Source: Cladobotryum mycophilum (taxonomy: Eukaryota; Ascomycota; Sordariomycetes; Hypocreales; Hypocreaceae). From it: a stretch of 64,000 nt of DNA. Every line of letters begins with the position of its first letter. The first letter of the stretch is position 1. The notes beneath the pieces are model-generated. The model worked only from the letters and a program-made list of their open reading frames with translations, searched no databases and was not told the origin of the DNA. Of this stretch, positions 50,574-60,912 are shown piece after piece. The DNA lies in NCBI GenBank assembly GCA_036429605.1, contig JAVFKD010000016.1, forward strand, positions 1,116,001 to 1,180,000. Direction: 5' to 3'. Position numbers and translations under genes: made by a program.

Positions 50574-52377
50574 TTTGGGGGGGGATTACTTTGTGGTCCG
50601 TTGGATTTGGGAAACTGTGGATTGAGGTGGTGTTCGCAAGTGGTACTTTTGGATGAGTCAGATGAGAATGAATTTCTCAGTGAAAAAGTTGCTTGAATAG
50701 GCAAATACGCGTAAAGTGGTGATGATGAAAGACAAATGACGTGCTCAGAAAATGAATTGATCTCTGACCAGAGCTTGACGGCCTCTTCTCTCCTTCTTTC
50801 TCTCTCTCTCTCTCTCTGTCACTGTCTCTGTCTGTGTCTCTCAAAAACCACCCAAGTGTAGAGAGAAAAGATGGGGGGAACAGAGACACACACCAGAATA
50901 AGATAAGATGGGTTGGGGGAATATGGAATCAAATCGTACACACGCAGTGAGACGGGGGGAGGAATTGAGACAGACAGACAAGACAAGCAAGTGAGAATGA
51001 CGGGATGAGGGGGTGGCGTGCCACGCGCTTGAGGGCTGGTTTGGTCTGGGCCGCTCCTCTCTTCTTATGCTTCTGCTCTGCTGAGGATTGCAGAGGCTCA
51101 GCCCAGCAGCAGCAGCGCTTTAGATGGATGAGCAAAAAGTATGGTGCCTCTGCAACCTGCAATGGGGTGCGTGTGGTGTGTGCAATGGCCGGCCCCCTGG
51201 TCTGGTGCTGGTACTGGTCTGACTGGGTAAATTAATGGCCTGGCCAACTCTTGTCTGCCTCGCTTTCAGCTAGTCAAGGCCTTTTCACGTCTCACCTTGT
51301 TAGGACTCTCTTCTTCTCGTCCGTCAAACCATGGAAGGGTTGCCCCGCCATCTCCCCCAGAATAGAAGTGTACCCAGATATAGCAGCGCATACAGCATAT
51401 GAATCATTGTTGTCCAGTGTATTCACCTTCGATTACATCTCGCACTTCATCCTTCATCCCTCACAATCAATACAGCTTACCTACTTACCTTAGCACCTCA
51501 CAAGAGTAAGTATCCAGCTTCTCTCTCCAGCTAGTCCCGATAAGCCATCGCAAACCCATGTTGGCTCACCCTCCAGCGGGTTGGTGGGGTGGGCAAGTGG
51601 GCGAGATAGCAGATAGCGTTGCAGCACAGTAGTTGTGGCGTTGCACAGCATCGGAGACTGGCTGGGCCGGTTAAATAGATATCCATGGATAGTCTAGTAT
51701 TGGTTGATGCGATGCATTCGCACTGGGGACAGTTGAAACGGTTCTCGGGGGTGGACATTTAGGTAAACCGGGTCGCTGGAATCTCGTCCGAGTGGCTGTT
51801 GGTCATATTGAGAGCACCTAGATAGATGGAGGGGAGGAGGAAAACCTCCAGGGCAAATGCTGGGGGCAATATTCCTTATCAATGCCCATGTGAATGGCGC
51901 CATGCGTCTGAGTAGCCATAGAAATCATTGGCCTTTTAAATATAGACTCTTGAGACTCCATTTATGCTGCTGCTTAAATATAGCAAAAAGTTAATTGGAA
52001 ACTTAAAATACCCCTGAATTCACAAAGTCGCAGATATATAGGCTTCTTCATTGTAGCATATTGCATGCATCATGATAATATGGATTCAAACTTGTTGTCA
52101 TTACCACTACCCTCGTACTCGGGGCTCCCGTGCCAAATTCTACGGTCCCATCATACATAAAAATAATCAACCTACGCCAAAAAACTCCCAAATTATGCCA
52201 GCTTGAGTGCCGCCCCAATCGCACCACCATCCATTGCCTTGACCTTGATCCATGGCTTTTTAAATCAAACGACACCATCCGTGGTACAGACATACATCAT
52301 CATCAACCCAAACCCACAGCCCAGACACATTAGTGTTTGATACAATACTGATATTCGTCCTATTAAGGGGATCCCCG
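50574..52377. other. Intergenic, 1.8 kb
   Basis: A (CT)n/(GT)n-type tract lies near 50,800-50,840, in the likely leader of the small minus-strand gene. No gene was recognised. Confidence 0.6.
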
Positions 52378-53278
52378 CTAATGATGCGCACCGGCAGCGA
52401 ACCGCTCGGAAACCTCAACGCGCCTCTGGCCTAGGTCTCGAATCTTGGCTACGAGCTTGTCATCGTTGTCGAGCTTGACGACGTCATCAGCACCGCCAAT
52501 GCTGATACCATTGACCATGATGTTGGGCACAGTCCTCCGCCCTGTCTTTGCCAGAAGGTAGTCCTGGAGATGGGGTCCTAGCGGGTGTTCGTCGAGCTCG
52601 ACAATGTAGGGATCGGGTGTGATGGCGTACTTCTCGAGAAGAACACCCTTGACGCGCTTCGAGTGCGGGCAATATGTCTTGGAAAAGATGATGACTGTTC
52701 AACCATCGTCGTTAGTACGCTTGCAGAGACACAACGGCTCGCACCAACTTACCAGGGGACTTTTTCAGGATGCTGTTGAGCTCCACCTCGGCTTGGTGCT
52801 GTTCCTCCGTTTCCTTGGGTTGTTCCTTGGGTATAGGCTTATCTTTTTCTGTTGGAAAGGGGGCCTCGGCAGCTTTTACGCCCTTCTTGTCCTGTCCGTC
52901 GGCCGAGCTGCCCACGCCAACAATCTTGCTGGGAGTGTCTGGCTTCAAACCGCCCTTTTCGTTGGCTTTATCCTTGGCTTCTTGCGCAACGGCCTGCAAG
53001 CGCTGCTGCAATTCCTCTCCCGCATGCTTATCATCCTCGTCGATATCCCCATCGCCATCCTTGTCAGCCGGTATATGCCCCGCCTTCTGCCCGGTCTTCG
53101 TATTGATCACTGTTTGCCCCCGCGACGTCCCCCTATCGATGGCATCTTTGGTTTTTTGGTAAAAGTCTTTGAGTTGAATGTCGTGCTCGGGTTCCCTGCC
53201 AGAGGTGTAGAATAGGATGAGGACGACGGTGACTATGGCAGCCGCCATGAGGAGGCGCATTCGTCGCATAGAAGGCAT
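52378..53278 (-). CDS. Membrane-anchored glutaredoxin (Grx6/7-like) with EF-hand-like loop
   Basis: Exon 1 52753-53278 and exon 2 52378-52694 on the minus strand, with a 58-nt intron (GTAAGT...ACAG); 280 aa. Residues 9-24 form one membrane segment after a short basic N-terminus, so it is a type II protein of the secretory pathway, like yeast Grx6 and Grx7. The glutaredoxin fold is in the C-terminal third: VIIFSKTYCPHSKRVKGVLL with catalytic Cys184, the cis-proline motif TVPNIMVNGISIGGADD, and helix VEVSERF. The CPHS site has a single active-site cysteine, so it is monothiol. Residues 72-83 (DKDGDGDIDEDD) match the 12-residue EF-hand calcium loop, with acidic residues at positions 1, 3, 5, 9 and 12 and glycine at 6. 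The stalk between is Lys/Glu/Gln-rich. It probably handles glutathione mixed disulfides in the Golgi or ER lumen. Confidence 0.87.
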
Positions 53279-54079
53279 CTTGGTAAGGATATGAATTCGG
53301 CGCGAACCGGAACGAAATAAGGTATTGTAGTAATTTGCGATTAGGATAGGTTATGTGTAAATCGAATATGAATGAAGAGCTCCTCCTCCTCTCTTTTGCG
53401 CTTTGGAAGCTAGAAAAACGAAACGTTGGATTCAAGTCCGCATTCAAACGGTGCTCAATCAGTGGCTAAGCGCCCAATGGCAGAGAAGAAAAAAGGAGAG
53501 TGAAACAATATAAAACTAGTGATTGCGAAGAGCAATAATTGATCCTCTGGAGCTGATTACAAACGTAGAAATAAAGCCTGAATGTTGTCGTGACACATGG
53601 TAAGTCGCAAAGCTGGCTTGGCTTGGAGAAAGGAGACAGACGCGTGACCTCATGGACTTTTGCTGGGATCCATTAACAGCTAGATCAAGCCCTTTCCATT
53701 GGGTTGTACACCTTGCCAAGGGCGCGGTCTGTGCTGTTAGTGATGTGGAGCACTGTAACGCCACTGTTATTGAGTGCGCTGAATGCTAGTCCCAGCGCAA
53801 ACAAGCGCTGAAAGGCACTGAGGGGTCGCACTGTATCACTAAAATCATCCCCGCGTAGTGGAATCATCATCGATCCAAATTTAGGTGGCCAAACAAAAAG
53901 AATCTGTGTTATTCAGTCTGATAGTAATTGTACAAAATATGTCAATATAGATGAGTCAATCTTCCAGATATTCCCCTCAAGAAAAAAGAGATGCAGTGAA
54001 TGTAATCATCCGTCTTGTCGAGTGCCCGCACCTCGACATCATGTTTCATAAACCCCAAGCCTTCTTCCATCATCACCCC
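53279..54079. other. Intergenic, 0.8 kb
   Basis: Upstream region of the glutaredoxin gene, no recognised gene. Minus-strand frames of 61 and 82 codons at 53.5-53.9 kb overlap and lack support. Confidence 0.55.
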
Positions 54080-54379
54080 TCATCCTCGCATGCCATATAA
54101 CATTGTGTTGTCTATGGCAAAGTGTTTGTTAGAGTCCATACCAAGTTCTTCCCTGTTGCGAGTTTGAATATTGGAAAAGCTATTCACAGTGCGATCAGCT
54201 CCTGGCGAAGGCTCGGCAGACGCTGAGATGTATGAGTGCCCGTGTAGTTTGTAGCCGTGATTGCGGTGTTGGTGGACGTGTGTGTGGGCATTGCGGTGTT
54301 GAAGGAAAGTTGGCGCAGCCTGTGTGCCGAAAGAAAGAAGAAACAAAATATAAAAGGAGATGATACTTGAAGAAGTCAT
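54080..54379 (-). CDS. His-rich small secreted protein, 99 aa
   Basis: The start at 54379 gives a good signal peptide (MTSSSIISFYILFLLSFGTQA) with predicted cleavage before APTF. The mature part begins with a histidine-rich segment (HRNAHTHVHQHRNHGYKLHGHS, eight His within 22 residues) and continues with a polar tail ending LYGMRG. There is no cysteine in the mature part. An upstream in-frame start would bury the signal peptide and is less likely. The His cluster could bind zinc, copper or nickel, but that is inference. The size and layout resemble small secreted or effector-like proteins. No homolog is recognised, and without expression data this could be a fast-evolving orphan. Confidence 0.5.
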   Translation of the reverse strand: MTSSSIISFYILFLLSFGTQAAPTFLQHRNAHTHVHQHRNHGYKLHGHSYISASAEPSPGADRTVNSFSNIQTRNREELGMDSNKHFAIDNTMLYGMRG

Positions 54380-55211
54380 TTTGAAATTGTTTGTAATATA
54401 AAAAAGAATAAATCGAATAGTTGATGCTGAATATGGATGATGGCTTTCTAGACGAGACTGGATCTCACATTTATATCCCATAACGGCGGCAACTTACCAA
54501 CCTCATCTTTTCGATTCAACCACCGGAACAAATGATGTCTATTATAAGCATTTCTTCCTATTTTATAATGACTTGACAGACGTGCCCATTCTTGGAATGT
54601 TTGTAGATCCGAGGCATATGAGACAAGGTGGTTGATGCGCCTATCCATTGCCATTATCCCGAATCCAGCCCCATCAAGCAATGGATGATATGGTACAGCA
54701 GCCTCAGGCCCCTAGCGAAAACGACGTGATTCTTTCATTTTCTTCTTCTTTCATTTTCAATTCTCTTGCCAGGTTTATACTCTTAGTTGGGATGTTGTTG
54801 CTTCCATCGGACTGCTGTTCCAGGCAGGAGATTCAAGACCGTCAACTTCACGATGACTCATCAGTTTGAGCCAATAGGAATTCGACAAGATTCGGAAAAC
54901 AAAAGGCAGAAAAGACAGATTTCGCCAATATGTCAGCAGTAACACTCACTATTCATGCCACGGACACTTCTAGATCCACCTCATGAAGATATATTAGGTG
55001 TCCTTTTCATGATTTGACTCATTTAAGGCGGGCTTGCCACGAATTTCATGTTTTCAAATTCCTGTCCAGCTCTAACTTTATCAAAACTTGATTAAGAAGC
55101 TTTTGCATTTTTGGGTTACACTTACAGCTATTACCACTTCGAGGTGTTGACACTGCCATTTCTCGCATAAAGCCTCGCCACAACATTTTAACATTCGAGC
55201 TGTCTTATACA
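54380..55211. promoter_or_regulatory. Divergent intergenic region before sil1
   Basis: An 832-base interval between the small secreted gene (minus) and sil1 (plus); both promoters are expected here. No specific element is assigned. Confidence 0.5.
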
Positions 55212-56456
55212 ATGGCTACAGTTCGCTTAAGATCCGGACCCTTGTCTCTCTTCCTTGTGGTTTTCCTAGGCCTTTTCCTCGGTTTCGCCACTGCCGCCTC
55301 TTCATCAGGATCAAAACAGCCCTCAAAGCCCGCATCTGACCTAATATGTCATACATCAAATCCAGATGAATGCTACCCTCGGGTCTTCCAACCTACAGAC
55401 GAATTCCAAATAGTTCGCGATGACCAGGAATTACCAAACGGACTTCATGTTCGTCTAAATATCTGGACAGGGCAGAAAGAGGCAAAGATCAACGTACCAG
55501 ACGAAACTGATCCCGCATTAGAGGGATTACCTGTCGAACAAGCGGTGGTTCTCGTCGAGCAAGAACAACTGGATACTCCTCAGATCCCTAAAGGGGCTCC
55601 CGAGTATGATCCGATTGGTAAGATCAAGGAGCCGCCACAGCAGAGTGGTGCCGTCACATTCGCCGAAGCATTCAAGATGCTCAAGAGTGGCACCATTGAA
55701 GATGTACACAGATTCGACACGGCATTGGAGGAGATGGAGGAACTGTCTCACGACATCTATTATGGACTCCAAATCACCGAGGATTCCGAGGTAGTCAAGG
55801 CACTCTTTTGCCAGATGGGGCAGCATGACGGTCGTGTTATTGATGGTGTTACTCCCCGAGATCAACAAGCGGCTGCAATTTTGGCCGGTGCCTTGTCAAA
55901 CAACCCCTCTGCATTGAAGGAGGTGGTCAAGGTCTGGGATAACCTTATGGACTCAAACTGCCCCCAGGGCGATGTTTCAGTGCGCAAGAGCTTCTACTCG
56001 AGTTTCGTGCCCGCTGAAAACGACGCTACCGCCACCAAACAATCGCCCTCAAAAGTCAAGGCCAAGGTCTCCGCCATTAACGGACTTATCAAGGACAAGT
56101 CAATCAGGAAGGACTTTTTGGAGAATGGCGGAATGAAGCGGCTTCTTGAAGTCTTGATCCCAGAAGGCAAAGAATGGACCACTGCTCAGCGCAAAGTCGG
56201 GCAACTTGTTCTCGACACATTCTTGGACGAGGACATGGGCGCAAAGCTGGGACAATGGCCCAAGACAGCCAAGTCGGATAACAAGGAGTGCAAGGCCCTT
56301 GAATCGACTAGAGATGAAGGTTGTTGGGACTATCACGTTGAGAGAATCATGAAGGCCAACAAGGGCAATGGTGGGCATTGGAGCAAGGATTTGCATGACA
56401 GACTGGCGAAGGCGCGAAAGATGGGCAACAAGGCGCCAAAGCATGAGGAACTCTAG
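55212..56456 (+). CDS. sil1: Sil1, nucleotide exchange factor of ER Hsp70
   Basis: Intronless, 414 aa. Sil1 releases ADP from the luminal Hsp70 BiP/Kar2 during protein translocation and folding. The N-terminus is a signal peptide (about residues 1-29, core SLFLVVFLGLFLGFATAAS), and the C-terminus ends HEEL, an ER-retention signal of the HDEL type. Family-like segments are CHTSNPDECYPRVFQPT, the helical armadillo-like body with LEEMEELSHDIYYGLQI, and WDNLMDSNCPQGDVSVRKSF. The C5 run inside NCPQGD is in frame, showing that not every G/C run in the window is faulty. Upstream sequence is AT-rich with no recognised stress element. Confidence 0.93.
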   Translation: MATVRLRSGPLSLFLVVFLGLFLGFATAASSSGSKQPSKPASDLICHTSNPDECYPRVFQPTDEFQIVRDDQELPNGLHVRLNIWTGQKEAKINVPDETDPALEGLPVEQAVVLVEQEQLDTPQIPKGAPEYDPIGKIKEPPQQSGAVTFAEAFKMLKSGTIEDVHRFDTALEEMEELSHDIYYGLQITEDSEVVKALFCQMGQHDGRVIDGVTPRDQQAAAILAGALSNNPSALKEVVKVWDNLMDSNCPQGDVSVRKSFYSSFVPAENDATATKQSPSKVKAKVSAINGLIKDKSIRKDFLENGGMKRLLEVLIPEGKEWTTAQRKVGQLVLDTFLDEDMGAKLGQWPKTAKSDNKECKALESTRDEGCWDYHVERIMKANKGNGGHWSKDLHDRLAKARKMGNKAPKHEEL

Positions 56457-56842
56457 ACTGTTTGATGGATAGATTTGTATGATATTTGCGTTTAGAAGTT
56501 TTGATACCCTTTTTATGCCCCAGCGACCGCCGGGCAATAAACCCTAAGATGCTCTCCCATTAGTAGAGCTTTCATCAAAAAGTGCTCTTTCGTAAAATAA
56601 AATTGTATAGGTTCAAAGAGGCTTCTGCGTTTGCCATTGTTTCATATTCATTTCTCTTTCTTATATAAAATACGGGGTGAATAAGAACTGGGCTTATCCA
56701 AAACCCGCACTTTTCACACCGCACTTGTGTGTGATTTTGCAGCACCCACAATTCATCACCACCAGCCTCGACCCTCCAACAGCCGCCCACCAAATCGGGA
56801 ACCAAGTACACACTCGTTACTACAAAAATACACCCATCAACC
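56457..56842. promoter_or_regulatory. Interval between sil1 and the SET-MYND gene
   Basis: 386 bases holding the 3' end of sil1 and the promoter of the next plus-strand gene. Nothing else is seen. Confidence 0.55.
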
Positions 56843-58578
56843 ATGTCATCCTCAACACCTTCTACAGTTCAAGTGCGGCCTCATCCCACAAAAGGCCGTG
56901 CCCTTCATGCCGCCAAAGATTTCCAGCCCGGTGACATCATCCTCTCACTCACGCCTCTGCTTCTTCTACCAAGCCTACCTTTCCTCTCCTCTCTGTGCAC
57001 ATACTGCCTCCGCCCTAGTTCTCCGCGCGCCTGTTCTCGCTGCCATGCCGCATACTACTGCAACGCAACCTGCCAGGCCGCAGCGTGGACCGCCATTCAC
57101 TCGCGTGAGTGCAAAGTCTTGCGGCAGAACCTCGATGAGAGGCAGAGGGCGGAACTGCCGACACCGGTGAGAGCGTTGATTCAAACGCTCTTGAGCAAAG
57201 ACGTTCAAACCGGGTTGCAGAATTTGGAGGCCCATATGGCTCTGAGAAGGGCCGGAATGGAGTGGGAAGGCTTGCAGCTAATGGCGATGGGAGCCTCTGC
57301 GTATGCCGGCAAAGGAACGACATTAGAAGCTCTCCAGAAAGCGTGCGAGTTACTTTCCAAGGTGAGGCCGTTCTAGGTGTTTAGTGAGATGCAAATGACA
57401 TCTTATACTCACTGAATCTTATAGATTGAAATGAATTCTTTCTCAAGAGTCGATACTGACTTGGGTATAACGGGCATGTTCCTCGAGCCTACGCTAGCCA
57501 TGGCGAATCATTCCTGCACGCCAAATGCTCTGGTTCAGTTCATTGGGAGAAAAGTATATCTCCGAGCAGGACAGTCTCTACAAGCCGGAGACGAGATTGA
57601 GATTGCATACACAGGTAAAGCTCCCTTTGAGTAAAAACACCTCGTTCCTTGACGCTATACTAACTCTTCGCACCAGGCTTCGCAGAGCCATTATCCAAGC
57701 GAAAACAGGCACTATCTCTTTATAAATTCACGTGCCAATGCCCTCGTTGCAAAGACGATCTCAACGTCTACCAAGTCGCCGCAGCTTTCCCCAATCTTGG
57801 CATAAACAGTTTCAGTTTAGTGACGGATCTCTCCAAGTTTCGCCAACACCCTGCACTCAATAGCCCCGGAAAGCAAACCATTGCGAGAACGCACTGCAAG
57901 ACAAGCGAAGTCGTAGAATCTCCAATGTTGGCAGATACCCCGTCCATGTGGCGGATGCTGCTGCAAGAAGAGTACGACGAGTGTGCGCAGCTTGTAAAGG
58001 AAGAGCTCTGGGCCGTTTCTCCACTCCCGGAGCTCCTGACGGGGATTTCCGTCTACTACGTTAAGCAGGAAAACATTCCCTTTGCATTGGCCATATCTTG
58101 CCTCTTTGCAACAGCTTGCGACCCATACCAATACGTGGCTCCCTTTCATCCTATGAGGTTGGTGGGTCTGTTAACGATAGCTAAGCTGCTCAGTAATACC
58201 GCAGCCGATACTGCTTCACTGAACAAATCGCTCAAGTCTATGGCGGTAGAGCCAAGCCTAGATCAAAAGGTTCAGGAGAAACTCCAGGAAATCGATCAAG
58301 TGTCTTTATGTCAGATGCTGCTCATCATGATTCTGTGGTCGACTCCTGCTGTTTGTGCAGCCGACTGGGATATTGCGGTCAGGGCGCGAGACATGCTCAA
58401 CGACATTGATCGGCTGTCTGGCCGTGAGAAGGAATTATCCCTGATTGACGAATGGAAGCGTGATCCGAAGAGTGATCAATCAAAGGCCTTCTTTGAGTAT
58501 GCCGTAGTGCAGCAAGTCGATGCTTTGGCAAATTTGGGGCGGGCTGTGCTCAAACTTGACTTTAAAGGTCAATCATAG
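56843..58578 (+). CDS. SET and MYND domain protein (SMYD-like lysine methyltransferase)
   Basis: Exons 56843-57361, 57425-57614 and 57677-58578, with introns of 63 and 62 nt (GTGAGG...TATAG; GTAAAG...CCAG with CTAAC upstream); 536 aa. The SET domain is split by a MYND zinc finger: the N-terminal SET part (KGRALHAAKDFQPGDIIL) is followed by a full set of MYND ligands C52, C55, C64, C67, C73, C77, H86 and C90. The S-adenosylmethionine-site motif NHSCTPNA is at 201-208, and the domain ends with the substrate-tyrosine region EIEIAYTGF. A post-SET cysteine cluster (CQCPRC, 256-261) follows. The C-terminal 270 residues are helical, as in the TPR-like lobe of SMYD proteins. It probably methylates lysine on histone or other proteins; substrate unknown. 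Confidence 0.88.
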
Positions 58579-58638
58579 GGATCATGATAAATTCGACGGG
58601 TATCAACCATACATTTACTAGCCCCATTGATTAAAGTT

Positions 58639-60267
58639 TCACTTTTTCGGTTTCCATGTAGTTCGCCTCAGCTTGCTTCTATCTGCAGATATTGCCTTGG
58701 CACGACTTTGGATCGGGGATTCAGTCACACGAACCCCCGGGGGCGATGATGGTTGCTCCTCGCCGGTGCTCATGTAGCTAGCCGTTATAAGAGTTGGGTA
58801 GTCTGAAGAAATCGCCATGCGTTTTGGTGGAGTGGTATCAAAGCTGAGCGGGTCCTCTCTGCCCATTGAAGATCGTTTCTGGACTGTACTCCCTATGTAG
58901 CGAGATTGTGTGCTCGGCTCGCGCTGGGAGCTATAATTACCCATCGATGGGCGACCGTCATTTCGGTTTGTGGTTGGCGTACTGCTGGCTTTGGCCTCCA
59001 GGCGCTGCACTCTGGTCCTGAAAAGCTCGAGTTCCATTTGGAGCGACTCTACTTGGCTTGCTCGGTTTCCGATTTTTGATATGTTACTGGCGAGAATATC
59101 CAACTGGTGTGATGAAAAGGAGGGATTTTCGGCTGTGGGGGAATGTGAGCGTTCATGAGCAAGCTCGGATCGTAGCTGCTTAATCTCTCGTCTCAATGAA
59201 GATACTTCCGAGGCATATAACTTGGAGGTTGCTATGCCTTCTTTAGCAACATCTTTGGCCTCTTCCGCGTCTTGTTTGAGATATGCGTTATCTTCTTTTA
59301 CTTGCCAAAGCTCTTGTTGCGTCTCCGTCAGCTCGTCCCTGAGACTTGTGACTTCTAATCTGGTCTTCTGGATCGTCTGGTGCAATTCTGTAACAACCCT
59401 ATCTGTAGTCTGAAGTTGTGCGTCCAGACGAGATACCACCGAGTCGTTTTGACTATCCCATTTAACCTCGGAGATTTCTGCCTTTAGAGAACCTAGGTCT
59501 TTCCGATTGCCCTCGCCATCGGTCCGAACGCTTTCAATGGAGTTACTGAGCTGCTTCATCTGTTGCTCAAATCGCGCGATGGCCGTCTCGAATTGAGACA
59601 TGACTTGAAATCCCGCTGCCCCAATTCGTTGCATTTCCTGCCGCTGCGCATCAAGATCTGTTTGGATCTGGAGAATGTCAAAACTATGCATGCTTGGAAT
59701 TTCACTATGCATGTCATCGCCCGCTTTGTGCTCATCAAGATAAGCTGAGCCCGACGACGACTCGCCCCGCAGTTTGAGAATCCGTTGGATCTTGGGCTCG
59801 GCTTTCCGACGCTGGTCAGAGGCGGATTTGAGGATTAGGGATGAGGCGCGAAATATGATTTGGCCACTGTAGGATTAGCCTGACTGATTGGCCGGTGCAA
59901 TAAGATGGAAGCTCACTCATTTAATACATGATTAAGAGGACTGCTTAAGCACTTTTGTCCTAAGCTTGTGTGACACTTTTCACACTCGGCCTCCTGCAAT
60001 ACGCTGTCAAAATAGGGTTCATTAGAGGAAGTTCAATGGAGCGGGTAAGCACATTAGGACAGATATAGAAGAAGCATACCAGCCTTCGATAAGAGTATTC
60101 GCATCACCCAATCGAACGGTCCCAGATGCCGAGACTTTGAGAGAATTATTGATATCCTGAGAATAAGAAGCCGGAGTAATGTACTTCTTTCCGATCTGTG
60201 TCCAAAGGTTGGTGAGGTCGCCTAGCTTGGCGTCGCAATTGGCACATTTGAGAAAGACGGAATCCAT
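58639..60267 (-). CDS. Mis18-like kinetochore protein with long coiled coil
   Basis: Three minus-strand exons: 60080-60267, 59917-60003 and 58639-59866, with introns of 76 and 50 nt; 500 aa. The N-terminal domain has two CxxC pairs in Yippee/Mis18 arrangement: CANCDAKLGDL near residue 8 and CEKC near residue 70, separated by a strand-rich segment (NNSLKVSASGTVRLGDANTLIEG). This could bind zinc. Residues about 170-370 are heptad-rich coiled coil (for example LRREIKQLRSELAHE and LQMELELFRTRVQRLEAKA). The C-terminus is Ser/Pro/Arg-rich and basic. A Mis18 fold followed by a C-terminal coiled coil fits Mis18, which prepares centromeres for CENP-A loading. The family call rests on motif layout only; a generic Yippee-like protein is the alternative. 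Head-to-head with the REX1-type gene. Confidence 0.68.
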
Positions 60268-60912
60268 GACGCGGCAGGAGGGCTTTTACAGATGTATGAT
60301 GATTTATATGTGTCTCAGAAGTTTTTAGTTTGTCTTTTCAGCGTCCATTATATATCAAAAAGTCTAGAATAGATGGTAGTTGTAGTTGGTTTCGATAGAA
60401 AGGCCGAATGTCACTATCGCGTTGCCATGCGTCCAGATTGTCGCGTGCAAAAGAGATTCCCTAAAAAAGCAAGTCGTTGTCTGATTGGTCAATTATTCAA
60501 GTTGGGTTGTCGTTCGGCTAGATGCACTAAGATAAGAGAGGTGCGATAAGATAAGATAAGATAAGAAAGGTACAATATCAAAGTACCTTGGCTGCTCTGG
60601 GTCTCTCAACATTTCACTGCCTGGCAACACCTGAACGATTTTGCTTTGTAAAGTCATCGTCGAAAAGAATCGCGGGTATCAATCTCAGATATTCATCGAT
60701 ACTTGTGAGGCTGAGATCTTGTCTGGAGCTTGCGGCAAAGTTGACCGCTTTGGATTGACTCCCATCCCAAGCATAGTGAAGAACCTACAGCTTCAGCCTT
60801 CGCGTTTGGCATTTCTTTTCCAATTTTTCACCTACTGTCAGTGGAAACAGCCAAGGCATCACGCAACTTCTGGAAATAAAGAAGGAACAAAAAGAACTAC
60901 GATATATCAGGC
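60268..60912. promoter_or_regulatory. Bidirectional promoter with GATAAG repeats
   Basis: A 645-base region between divergent start codons. GATAAG-type sites occur at about 60,531 and four times in tandem at 60,545-60,564. These match HGATAR, the site of fungal GATA factors (AreA, SreA, WC types). Confidence 0.6.
60545..60564. repeat. (GATAA)4 tandem repeat
   Basis: Four GATAA units in direct tandem between the Mis18-like and exonuclease genes. Confidence 0.9.
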
